Of a DNA stretch of 64,000 nucleotides, positions 29,502 to 36,908 are shown in pieces (within the stretch, counting starts at the first letter, position 1; every line of letters begins with the position of its first letter). This DNA is from Streptomyces sp. NBC_01260. GTDB lineage: Bacteria; Actinomycetota; Actinomycetes; Streptomycetales; Streptomycetaceae. The notes beneath the pieces were generated by a model. It was not told the origin of the DNA, did no database searches, and worked only from the letters and a program-made list of their open reading frames with translations. A program made the translations under genes and the position numbers. Where the stretch lies: contig NZ_CP108464.1 in the NCBI RefSeq assembly GCF_036226405.1, forward strand, positions 4,030,001 to 4,094,000, written 5' to 3'.

Positions 29502-30344
29502 ATGACGACGATTGCAACGCGCACGGTCGAGTACCCAGCCGACAGCCTGACGATGACCGGGCACCTCGCGCTCCCGGCCGGCATCGGCCGCCGGCCCGCG
29601 GTGCTGCTCGGACCAGAGGGCCTGGGGCTCAGCGACGTCGAGCGCCGCCGGGCCGAGGCGCTCGCCGAGCTGGGTTACGTGGCCCTGGCCTTCGACCTCC
29701 ACGGCGGGCGCTACCTGGGCGACCCCGAGGAGATGCTTGCGCGTTGCATGCCGCTGCTCGCCGACCCTGGCCGGATGCGGGGCATCGGCCACGCGGCGCT
29801 CAACGTGTTGCGGGCTGAACCGCGGACCGACCCCGACCGGATCGCCGCCGTCGGCTACGGCACCGGGGGCGCAATCGCGCTGGAACTCGGGCGCGACGGC
29901 GCCAGCCTGCGCGCGATCGGGACGGTCAACGCGCTGACCACAGGCCGACCGGGCGAGGCGGCGCGCATTCGCTGCCCGGTGTGGGCCGGGGTCGGGTCAG
30001 AGGACCCCATCATGCCGCCCGCACAACGGGACGCGTTCACCGCCGAGATGCAGGCCGCGGGCGTCGACTGGCGCCTCGCGGTCTACGGCGGAGCCCTTCA
30101 CGCCTTCCACCACCCGCCGGTCGACCACACCGTGCTCCCCGGCGTCGGCTACCACCCACGGCACGCGCAGCGCGCCTGGAACGACGTCGTCGACCTGCTC
30201 GCCGAGTGCCTGCCCGTCACGGAACCGGCCGGAGCATCGGGACCGCCGTCGTCATCGTCCGGTGCCGGACCGTTCCGGTCGCATGTCGAGGTGTGCGGGG
30301 AAGGCGAACGCTGCGCCTGTCACGAACGGTCCATTCCGCAGTAG
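29502..30344 (+). CDS. Dienelactone-hydrolase-family protein with altered nucleophile elbow
   Basis: A 280-residue alpha/beta hydrolase. The DLH fold is clear: RPAVLLGPEGLGLSDVERRR, VALAFDLHGGRY, the Asp of GSEDPIMP (D168) and His of GALHAFHHP (H200). The nucleophile elbow reads GYGTGG (residues 118-123), where DLH enzymes have GYCxGG, so the catalytic Cys is Gly120. The C-terminal tail of about 45 residues (GASGPPSSSSGAG..., CGEGERCACHE) is unusual and may be read-through of non-coding DNA. A TACTGT box 8 bases before the ATG suggests a leaderless start. Confidence 0.82.
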   Translation: MTTIATRTVEYPADSLTMTGHLALPAGIGRRPAVLLGPEGLGLSDVERRRAEALAELGYVALAFDLHGGRYLGDPEEMLARCMPLLADPGRMRGIGHAALNVLRAEPRTDPDRIAAVGYGTGGAIALELGRDGASLRAIGTVNALTTGRPGEAARIRCPVWAGVGSEDPIMPPAQRDAFTAEMQAAGVDWRLAVYGGALHAFHHPPVDHTVLPGVGYHPRHAQRAWNDVVDLLAECLPVTEPAGASGPPSSSSGAGPFRSHVEVCGEGERCACHERSIPQ

Positions 30345-30357
30345 GGCTGATCCGGCA

Positions 30358-31551
30358 TCAGATACGGACGATCGTCGAGAGGGGCGGAAGCTCACCGGAC
30401 ACCTCGAACATGCCCACGTAGACGTTCTTGGCGTCGATGGGGTCATGGGAGGCGAACGTGCGTGCATTGCGCCAGAAGCGGTCGAGCCGGTACGCGTTCG
30501 AGGTGCTGCGGGCCCCGGCCACCTCGTGCATGCTGCCGGCGGCTTCAAGAGAAGCTTCCACGCAGGCGGCCTTGGCACGGAAGCAGTCCACCGCGGCGGC
30601 TTCAATCGCGCCGTCGTGGGCGGCCTCGATCTGATCGGCCGCGGTGAACAGAAGCGCACGGGAAGCTGCCAGCCGGCTCGACAGGCTTCCTATCCTGCGC
30701 AGGATCAGGGGGTCCTCGGCCGCGGTGGCGAACTGGGGGAGCGTGCCGCGCTTCATCGTGCGGACGTACTGGATCAGGGCGGTGAGGGCGCCGTCCCCGA
30801 TGCCCTGCATCAAGGCGGAGTGCAGCAGCATCACCGCGCCGAGGAATGCCGGGGACGGCGTGTTCGCGGCGTAGTGCCATCCGTTGGGTACGAAGACGTC
30901 GTGATAGGTGATGGTCTGACTGCGGGTACCGCGCTGGCCCATGTTGTCCCAGTCGCCGTGCAGTTCGACATCGGGGTGGGTCAGTTCCACCAGCACGTGG
31001 TGGCGGGCAGGGTGCTCCCCTTGCAGGAGGCATCCGACGTTGGCGATTCCGTGGCCGCCGCTGTTGGTGTTGAAGGACTTGGTCCCGCTGAGGATCACGC
31101 CGCCGTCCACGGGGCGGGCGGTGACTTTTCCGTTCACGCCCGTCTCAGCGTTGGACGCGACGAGCCTCAGGCCCTCGTTCAGCAGCCGGTCCGCCAATTC
31201 CCGGCGGGTCTCCTCGGGCAGGCCGCTGTTCTCGTCGAAGACCTCGCGGGCGACGAGTCCGGTGGTGGCCCAGTTCTGTCCGGTGGGGCCGTCCCCGGTG
31301 CTGATCTCGGTGATGGCACGGATGAAGGCGCCGATGCCGCCGAGCGGCGTGCCGTCCCACAGGCCGCCGTAGGCGGCGGGAACGACGATGCGGGAGGCAC
31401 CTGTCTCCGAGAGGAGTGCCAGGTTGTCCAAGGGGTCGGTGTTGTCCCTGTCGCTGCGGAACCCGGTGTCCGCGAGTTCGTGGAGCCGCGCACCGATGGT
31501 CGAGAGGAGCGTGCGGATGTCGTGGGGGGCGATGGGTTCGGCGGTCGTCAT
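30358..31551 (-). CDS. Acyl-CoA dehydrogenase-like flavoprotein (group D monooxygenase type)
   Basis: A 397-residue protein with the acyl-CoA dehydrogenase N-terminal, middle and C-terminal (HpaB/DszC-like) domains. Visible segments are SRIVVPAAYGGLWDGTPLGG, LSGTKSFNTNSGGHGIANVG, YHDVFVPNGWHYAANTP and, near the end, YRLDRFWRNARTFASHDP. The last resembles the active region of flavin-dependent monooxygenases rather than fatty-acid beta-oxidation enzymes. The ATG at 31551 has GGAGAG about 10 bases upstream. It diverges from a TetR regulator that is its likely controller. Confidence 0.9.
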   Translation of the reverse strand: MTTAEPIAPHDIRTLLSTIGARLHELADTGFRSDRDNTDPLDNLALLSETGASRIVVPAAYGGLWDGTPLGGIGAFIRAITEISTGDGPTGQNWATTGLVAREVFDENSGLPEETRRELADRLLNEGLRLVASNAETGVNGKVTARPVDGGVILSGTKSFNTNSGGHGIANVGCLLQGEHPARHHVLVELTHPDVELHGDWDNMGQRGTRSQTITYHDVFVPNGWHYAANTPSPAFLGAVMLLHSALMQGIGDGALTALIQYVRTMKRGTLPQFATAAEDPLILRRIGSLSSRLAASRALLFTAADQIEAAHDGAIEAAAVDCFRAKAACVEASLEAAGSMHEVAGARSTSNAYRLDRFWRNARTFASHDPIDAKNVYVGMFEVSGELPPLSTIVRI

Positions 31552-31584
31552 GTGTACATCTCTCCGGGGGAACAAGAGCGTAAA

Positions 31585-31610
31585 ATGCGAACAGACATTC
31601 CGGTTCACAT
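31585..31610. promoter_or_regulatory. Candidate TetR operator
   Basis: Inverted repeat ATGCGAAC-N10-GTTCACAT (7 of 8 arm bases match) in the middle of the 134-base gap between the flavoprotein and TetR genes. It is placed to control both. Confidence 0.55.
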
Positions 31611-31685
31611 CGTGCTGCGGAAGAGATGCACATGTCAACACACCACGGGCGCGCCGATCACGGGCCTGTACCATCGCCCTTCGTG

Positions 31686-32342
31686 ATGTCAGAGGCAGCG
31701 CCCGTGGACGGCTTTCGCGAACCCCAGCAGGCGCGCAGCCGCGAGAAGCTGCAGCGGGTGCTGCAGGCCGCTGAGGACGTGCTGGCCACCGCCGGGTTCG
31801 AGGACTTCACCATGGCCGCCGTGGCCGCACGGGCCAGTGTCTCTGTGGGCGCGATCTACCGCCGGTTCGCGGGCAAGGAACAGCTCATCGCCGCCGTCCA
31901 GGACCGGATACTGACCCAGGTGGAGGGGCGCCTCAGCGCGCGGCTCAGCACCGCGGACGGGTGCCTGGCGGGTGTGATCGAGGTCTACTCGCACGTCCTG
32001 GCCGAGGCGATGGGCGACGGCGGCCGGTTCTTCCCCTTCCTGCTGCACGCGGGTCCGCAGTCGGAGGCGGAGGAACGGGGCAGGCGGGCACTCGCCGAGA
32101 CGCGACGGCTGCTCCTTGAGGCTGCCGAGCCGCACCGAGCGGAGATCCTGCGGTCGGACCCCGGGATGGCTCTCGATGTGATCGCGCGGACCATTGTGGG
32201 GGCGTGCATCCACGCCGTGCTGCGGCCGGACAAGCTGCCCGGCAGGCCGGCGTGGAAGCAGTTCGCCGACCAGCTCAGCGATATGGCGGTCGCCTATCTG
32301 ATGACGCCCGATCGCTGGCGGGGCACGAGGCTCCCCACGTAG
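31686..32342 (+). CDS. TetR-family transcriptional regulator
   Basis: A 218-residue regulator. The TetR helix-turn-helix spans LATAGFEDFTMAAVAARASV and SVGAIYRRFAGKEQLIAAVQ; the C-terminal ligand-binding helical domain follows. The ATG at 31686 gives a normal-length protein, although a GTG one codon upstream is possible. Divergence from the flavoprotein gene with a palindrome between them suggests local control of that gene. Confidence 0.92.
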   Translation: MSEAAPVDGFREPQQARSREKLQRVLQAAEDVLATAGFEDFTMAAVAARASVSVGAIYRRFAGKEQLIAAVQDRILTQVEGRLSARLSTADGCLAGVIEVYSHVLAEAMGDGGRFFPFLLHAGPQSEAEERGRRALAETRRLLLEAAEPHRAEILRSDPGMALDVIARTIVGACIHAVLRPDKLPGRPAWKQFADQLSDMAVAYLMTPDRWRGTRLPT

Positions 32343-32613
32343 TGGGGAGCCCATCAGAGGAAGACTGTCGTGCGGCGACGGGGCCGTCGGCCGAGTGCCC
32401 GGACCGGAATGCGGTCAGCTCTGAGAAGATGGCGCGGCTGTGGAGAACCCACAACGTCTGCAGGCTCTCGCCGCTCGGGTCGGACCCCGTCGGCGAGGGC
32501 CTGGACGCGGGCTGCCGGAACGGAACTCGCCCGGACAAGCCTTCGGGTCTGTGACCCGCTCGATCGCGCTGTGCGGCCGATGAGCTTTCCCGGCCCCCGG
32601 TCGGACGGGCGGA

Positions 32614-33447
32614 TCAGCGCAGACCGGCGAAGAGATCGTTCTCGGGTACGGCCGCGCCGGTGGCGTCCTTGACCCGTACGAAGGTCTCCATGCCCATCAG
32701 CTCGCCGAACCTCTCCTTGCCCATCTTGAGGAAGAAGATGTTCTCGCCCTGACTGGCGTGCGCGGCCAGCGCATCGAACTTCTGACCGCTGAACGCGGTG
32801 GTGTCCACCCACGTGGTGATCTCATCGTCGGGGAGGCCGATCTCTGCCATCGCGGCGACCTCGGCAGGATCCGGCTCCGGCATGTCCTCCTGGAACTCGC
32901 GCAGGGTCTCCCAGAACCCCTGCATCATCGAGCGGGGCATCGTCGTCCAGTACACCTTCGGTGTCAGCTCGGTCATCTCCAGCGCCGCCATCGTGATGCG
33001 GTGGGCCTGGATGTGGTCGGGGTGGCCGTAGAAGCCGTTCTCGTCGTAGGTGACGACCACATCGGGCCGGTAGTGCCGCATGAGCTCCGCAAGCCGGGCG
33101 GCGCCTTCCTCCACGGGGGTCTGCCAGAAGGATCCGGGGGCGTCGTTGCTCGGCCAGCCGGTCATCCCGGAGTCGGCATAGTCCAGCATCTCCAGGTCGC
33201 TGACCTTCAGGACGTCACAGCTCGCCTCCAGTTCCTGACGGCGTATCAAGGCGACGGCCGCCGGATCGTGCCCCCGGTCGCCCGGCTTGACACCCCCCGG
33301 TCCGTCACCGCAACCGCCGTCGGTACACGTCACGAGAACCGTGCGGATGCCTTCCGCCGCGTACCGCGCGAGGACTCCTCCGGTTCCGGTGGCCTCGTCG
33401 TCGGGATGGGCGTGTACTGCCATCAGCGTCAAGGGCCGGTCTGTCAT
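32614..33447 (-). CDS. PIG-L family deacetylase (MshB/Mca-like)
   Basis: A 277-residue zinc-dependent deacetylase fold. The metal motifs AHPDDE (VHAHPDDEATGTGG) and HPDH (YGHPDHIQAHR), plus the catalytic-base region and WETLREFQEDMP, are visible. Length and sequence are close to mycothiol enzymes (MshB deacetylase, Mca amidase), but streptomycetes have those elsewhere, so this is probably an additional paralogue acting on another N-acetyl-sugar compound. It starts MTDRPLTLMAVHAHPDDEAT, with AGGAGG upstream. Confidence 0.9.
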   Translation of the reverse strand: MTDRPLTLMAVHAHPDDEATGTGGVLARYAAEGIRTVLVTCTDGGCGDGPGGVKPGDRGHDPAAVALIRRQELEASCDVLKVSDLEMLDYADSGMTGWPSNDAPGSFWQTPVEEGAARLAELMRHYRPDVVVTYDENGFYGHPDHIQAHRITMAALEMTELTPKVYWTTMPRSMMQGFWETLREFQEDMPEPDPAEVAAMAEIGLPDDEITTWVDTTAFSGQKFDALAAHASQGENIFFLKMGKERFGELMGMETFVRVKDATGAAVPENDLFAGLR

Positions 33448-34083
33448 GAAACAGTCCTCCTGCAGAAATACGTCTTGGTCCGAGTGCGCGGCGGGCGTAC
33501 CGCGATCCTGGGGCCCGGATCCTGGTGGGGCGGACGACCTCGTGGTCTCCGTGATCCCCGCCCGCGCGGCGCCGGTCCCTCAGTCGATGCAACCGTGCCG
33601 GCCGGGCCGGCTGTTCCCGGCGCGGCCGCTCAGCAGGCGTCGGCGTTTCCACGCGAACGAGGTACAGCCGCGACCTGCACGTTTCGGCGCCGCGTCGGAT
33701 CCGGCTTCCATCCGGCACCAGCCGTGGGGTCCCGACATGAAATCTGACACCCCACAGCATCTGTCGGTTCCCATTACCTGTTTTACCGTCACCTCGGCCG
33801 ACGTGCGGCTTCGCGCACCGTTCCAGCATCGTGTCAGTGCCGGATTCCCATGGTGCGTGTCATTTTCCTCGGCGCGCGGGCCCGGAGGCGTCTGTGGCGC
33901 CCAGTACTCCGAGCGTCGTCCAGTGCGTGCGATCGCAAGGCGGCCGGAAGTCCTTGGATGGGGTCTCCCCTGCTTGAACGAAGTTGAGAGCTTGGGGAAG
34001 GGACTACCAGGGCTTTTGGCCAACGCGGCGAGCGTGCGTGCTGGACGACGCGACGGGGGCAAGCTTGCCGGCCGGGAGGATCA
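33448..34083. other. 636-base region without a supported gene
   Basis: Reading frames here have low third-position G/C bias and no ribosome binding sites. It contains the promoter side of the PIG-L gene and, near 33961-34010, a dispersed-repeat-like sequence described separately. Nothing else recognisable was seen. Confidence 0.6.
33961..34010. repeat. Streptomyces-type short intergenic repeat (imperfect hairpin)
   Basis: TCTCCCCTGCTTGAACGAAG followed by TTGAGAGCTTGGGGAAGGGA. The CTCCCC...GGGGA arms with a (G/C)AACGAAG...GAGAGCTTGG core resemble a short repeat I know from many Streptomyces intergenic regions. Recognition is from memory, and copy number in this genome is unknown. Confidence 0.5.
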
Positions 34084-34797
34084 CTAGACACCCACTCCCA
34101 AGAAATGCAGCACCGCCAGTACCCGGCGGTGGTCGGCGTCCGCCTTGGGGAAGTCGAGTTTGGCGAGGATGTTGTTGATGTGCTTGGCGACCGCGCTCTC
34201 GCTGACCACGAGCTGGGCGGCGATGCCCGCGTTGGAGCGGCCCTCGGCCATCAGGGCCAGCACCTCCCGTTCGCGGGCCGTCAGCCGTTCCAGCGGATCG
34301 CTCGGCCGCCGCACCAATAGCTGGGCGACGACCTGCGGGTCGAGCGCGGTACCGCCGTCCGCCACCCGTTGCAGCGCCTCGATGAACTCCTCGACATCCG
34401 CGACCCGTTGTTTGAGCAGATAGCCCACCCCGCTGATGTTGGCGGCGAGCAGGTCGGCCGCATAGCGCTCCTCGACGTACTGGGAGAGCAGCAACACGGC
34501 GGTCGACGGCCGGCTCCGGCGGATCGACAGCGCGGCACGCACCCCCTCGTCCGTGAAGCCGGGCGGCATCCGGACGTCCACCACCGCCAGGTCGGGCCGA
34601 TGCTTCTCGACCGCGGCCAGCAGCCCGTGTGCGTCGCCCACCTCGGCCGCCACCTCAAAGCCAGCCATCTCCACCACCTTGACCAGTCCGACCCGCAGCA
34701 GTACGGAGTCCTCGGCGATCACGGCACGCCGCACATCGGGCATCTCACACCGCACATCGGGCGCCTCTTGTCCCGTGCCAGGCGCGGCACTCCTCAT
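34084..34797 (-). CDS. NarL/LuxR-type response regulator
   Basis: A 237-residue response regulator. The receiver domain has the acidic pair (AEDSVLLRVGL) and the phosphoacceptor Asp in LAVVDVRMPPG. The C-terminal GerE/LuxR helix-turn-helix is LTAREREVLALMAEGRSNAG followed by IAAQLVVSESAVAKHINNIL. The ATG at 34797 overlaps the kinase stop codon (ATGA), giving translational coupling. An internal ATG at 34743 would begin directly at the receiver domain. Partner of the adjacent kinase; targets unknown. Confidence 0.93.
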   Translation of the reverse strand: MRSAAPGTGQEAPDVRCEMPDVRRAVIAEDSVLLRVGLVKVVEMAGFEVAAEVGDAHGLLAAVEKHRPDLAVVDVRMPPGFTDEGVRAALSIRRSRPSTAVLLLSQYVEERYAADLLAANISGVGYLLKQRVADVEEFIEALQRVADGGTALDPQVVAQLLVRRPSDPLERLTAREREVLALMAEGRSNAGIAAQLVVSESAVAKHINNILAKLDFPKADADHRRVLAVLHFLGVGV

Positions 34798-36008
34798 CTC
34801 GGGCACGGCAGCTCCACGCTCATCATGGTCGGGCCCCCCACGGGGCTGCTCATCCGGAATGTTCCGTCCACGGACCGCACGCGCTGGGCAAGCCCCGCAA
34901 GACCGCTCCCCTTGGAGGGATCGGCGCCGCCCAGACCATCGTCGGCGATCACCACCCGCATTATCTCGCCCAGCCGGGTGACCGTCACATCCACCCGGGT
35001 CGACTCCTGTGCGTGCTTGGCGACATTCGTCAGCGCCTCGGAGACCACGAAGTACGCGACCGCCTCGATCGCCGGCGCCAGCCGTTGCGGCAGATCCACA
35101 CGCAGCCGTACCGGCAGCGGGGCGCGGGCCGCGAGTCCCGACAGCGCCGCATCCAGCCCGAGTTCGTCCAGGACGGCCGGGTGCAGCCCACGCACAAGAC
35201 CGCTCAGCTCCTCGATCGCCTCCTTCGCCTCCCGGTGCGCCGTGTCGATCACTTCCCGCGCCTCCGGCGGCAGATCCGCCAGCGTGGCCTTGGCGAGACC
35301 CAGATTCAGCGCCAGCGACACCAGTCGCTGCTGGGCGCCGTCGTGCAGATCCCGTTCGATACGGCGCCGTTCGGCATCCGCGGCGTCCACTGCCCCGGCC
35401 CGGCTCTCGGTGAGGTCCTCGACCCGCCGCGCCAGGTCCTCTTCCCTGCTGCGGCCGAGCAGGGCGGGCACCACATGGCTCTCAAGGCGCACGAGGGCGG
35501 CGGCCAGGCCCGGGACGGTGGCCAGCACGACCAGCCCTGCCACGGAGATGTACCCCGCCTGTACGGAGTAGCCGAGATGCTCGATCCGCCACTGCCAGGG
35601 CAGCGCGTAGACCCACGCAAAGGTCAGCGACGCGCTCACCCCGGCCACCAGCAGCCCCACCACCAACACTTCGAGCCAGCCGAACAGCGCCCCGACCAGG
35701 CAGTGGTGACCGAACTGGCGCCACGGCCGCCGCCACCCCGGGCGGGGGATGTCGATCCCGAGCAGCTGCCGGAAACGCCAGCGCTGGGCCGCGGTCAGCG
35801 CCGGCACGGCGAACACCGTCAGCACCAGCGCAAACCCCAGGACCGCCGGCGCGCTGCTGTCCCGCCCCGCGATGACCTCCCACACGAGGCCGAAAATCAT
35901 GAGCAGCAGGAACCCCATGAGGAGGTGTAGCGGCGCCCCTAGAGCGAGGAAGGACGTATCGCGGGTCAGGCGGTTGAGCGCACGCCGCTGCCGAGGCGGG
36001 ATTTTCAT
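34794..36008 (-). CDS. NarL-type membrane sensor histidine kinase
   Basis: A 404-residue kinase with about four TM segments in the first 180 residues (for example LHLLMGFLLLMIFGLVWEVI and LFGWLEVLVVGLLVAGVSAS), then a HisKA_3 helix with RRRIERDLHDGAQQRLV and an HATPase domain with SEALTNVAKHAQ and VIADDGLGGAD. There is little extracytoplasmic sequence, so the signal may be sensed in the membrane. It forms an operon with the response regulator downstream and follows a very short reading frame (36103-36195) on the same strand. Confidence 0.93.
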   Translation of the reverse strand: MKIPPRQRRALNRLTRDTSFLALGAPLHLLMGFLLLMIFGLVWEVIAGRDSSAPAVLGFALVLTVFAVPALTAAQRWRFRQLLGIDIPRPGWRRPWRQFGHHCLVGALFGWLEVLVVGLLVAGVSASLTFAWVYALPWQWRIEHLGYSVQAGYISVAGLVVLATVPGLAAALVRLESHVVPALLGRSREEDLARRVEDLTESRAGAVDAADAERRRIERDLHDGAQQRLVSLALNLGLAKATLADLPPEAREVIDTAHREAKEAIEELSGLVRGLHPAVLDELGLDAALSGLAARAPLPVRLRVDLPQRLAPAIEAVAYFVVSEALTNVAKHAQESTRVDVTVTRLGEIMRVVIADDGLGGADPSKGSGLAGLAQRVRSVDGTFRMSSPVGGPTMMSVELPCPR

Positions 36009-36102
36009 GGTCTAAACGTAGGTGCCGGGCGCCGCAGTCTGCCATGCAACTGCCGTCCGTATCAGGGGTATAGCTAGTGCCACCCCAAGACGGACAGCGG
36101 TG

Positions 36103-36195
36103 TTACTGACTCCTGCCGTCGGAAATCGGAGGGTTGATCACGAGCCCGACGGCCGGGTTCGTGACACCGGAGGAGACCTCCGTCGTGGCCTTCAT
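36103..36195 (-). CDS. Possible 30-residue peptide gene upstream of the two-component system
   Basis: ATG at 36195 preceded by GGGGAGGTGAAGGCG, a near-perfect Shine-Dalgarno sequence at ideal spacing. The peptide begins MKATTEVSSGVTNPAVG and ends INPPISDGRSQ before TAA at 36103; 26 of 29 codons after the start end in G or C. It has no Cys, no hydrophobic signal and no modifying enzyme nearby. It lies 94 bases before the sensor kinase on the same strand and overlaps the 5' end of the divergent membrane-protein gene. It could be a leader peptide, a signalling peptide or chance. Confidence 0.42.
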   Translation of the reverse strand: MKATTEVSSGVTNPAVGLVINPPISDGRSQ

Positions 36196-36625
36196 CGCCT
36201 TCACCTCCCCTTCCCGAACGGGTAGTTGCCCCACATTCGGCGCCGCCCGCGGTTCCGCGCACCTCAGCCGCGCCCGCTGCTGGCAGAGCCGCATACTGAT
36301 GGGCGCGGGGCTCGCCCTGCTGCCCTGGCTCGGCTACCTCGCCGGGACCCTGCCGCCCGCCGAGGCCGCCGCCTGGGTCACCCTCGACGCCCTGGAGGCC
36401 GCCGCGCTGCTCACCGCCGGCAGCCGCCTGCTGTGCGCCGGCACTCGTCACCGGGCGCCCGCGGCCGCCGCGGCAGTGCTCCTCCTCGCCGATACCTGCA
36501 TCGATCTCGCCACTGCCGCTCCCGGCCCGGAACTGGCCACCGCTGTCGTCATGGCCGCGGCCGCGGAACTCCCTCTCGCGGCCCTGTGCGCGGCGCTCGC
36601 CACACGCCCGGCGCGGCGTGCCTAG
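36185..36625 (+). CDS. Conserved actinomycete membrane protein
   Basis: About 146 residues with four hydrophobic stretches (GAGLALLPWLGYLAGTL, WVTLDALEAAALLTAG, AAAAVLLLADTCIDLA and AVVMAAAAELPLAALCAAL). The start is placed at a GTG at 36185 because GGAGGAG lies 9 bases upstream. The first 35 codons are less G/C-biased than the rest, so an ATG at 36296 is a fallback. Its 3' end overlaps the convergent small gene by 77 bases. No function is known to me. Confidence 0.7.
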   Translation: MAFIAFTSPSRTGSCPTFGAARGSAHLSRARCWQSRILMGAGLALLPWLGYLAGTLPPAEAAAWVTLDALEAAALLTAGSRLLCAGTRHRAPAAAAAVLLLADTCIDLATAAPGPELATAVVMAAAAELPLAALCAALATRPARRA

Positions 36626-36902
36626 AGCATTGACAGTCCATCGCAACGGTCAACTCCGCCTGCATCCACCGCAGCGTCATCGGGTCGGGCGCGAACACCT
36701 CCAGCCGCGTGGTGTTCATCAGCACGTACTCGCCCGGCCGCGTGGGCCGCAGCTTTCCGTAGACGCCCCGGGGTCGGTCGGCGACGTCGCGGTTGCGCTG
36801 CGTGCTCAGCCGGAACGTCGGATGGCGTCGCTCCAGCTCCTGCATCCACCGGTAAGCCGTTGTCTGCGGCGGCACCGGCACCTTGACCACAACCTGCGAC
36901 AT
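36549..36902 (-). CDS. Small conserved hypothetical protein downstream of dnaB
   Basis: 117 residues starting MSQVVVKVPVPPQTTAYRWM, six bases after the dnaB stop codon on the same strand, so it is probably translated with dnaB. Codon use is Streptomyces-like through about residue 90 (TRLEVFAPDPMTLRWMQAEL, TVAMDCQC); the last 25 residues lie antisense to the membrane-protein gene. I do not recognise a family. Operon placement hints at a link with replication, but that is only context. Confidence 0.65.
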   Translation of the reverse strand: MSQVVVKVPVPPQTTAYRWMQELERRHPTFRLSTQRNRDVADRPRGVYGKLRPTRPGEYVLMNTTRLEVFAPDPMTLRWMQAELTVAMDCQCSRHAAPGVWRAPRTGPREGVPRPRP

Positions 36903-36908
36903 CGCCGG

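Noticed and set aside
32614..33447. Assignment of the PIG-L protein as mshB or mca.
   Set aside because: Motifs fit both, but streptomycetes carry these in other places. I left it as a family-level call.
34743..34806. A GTG at 34806 as the start of the response regulator.
   Set aside because: The ATG at 34797 overlaps the kinase stop codon as ATGA, the usual arrangement for coupled two-component genes.
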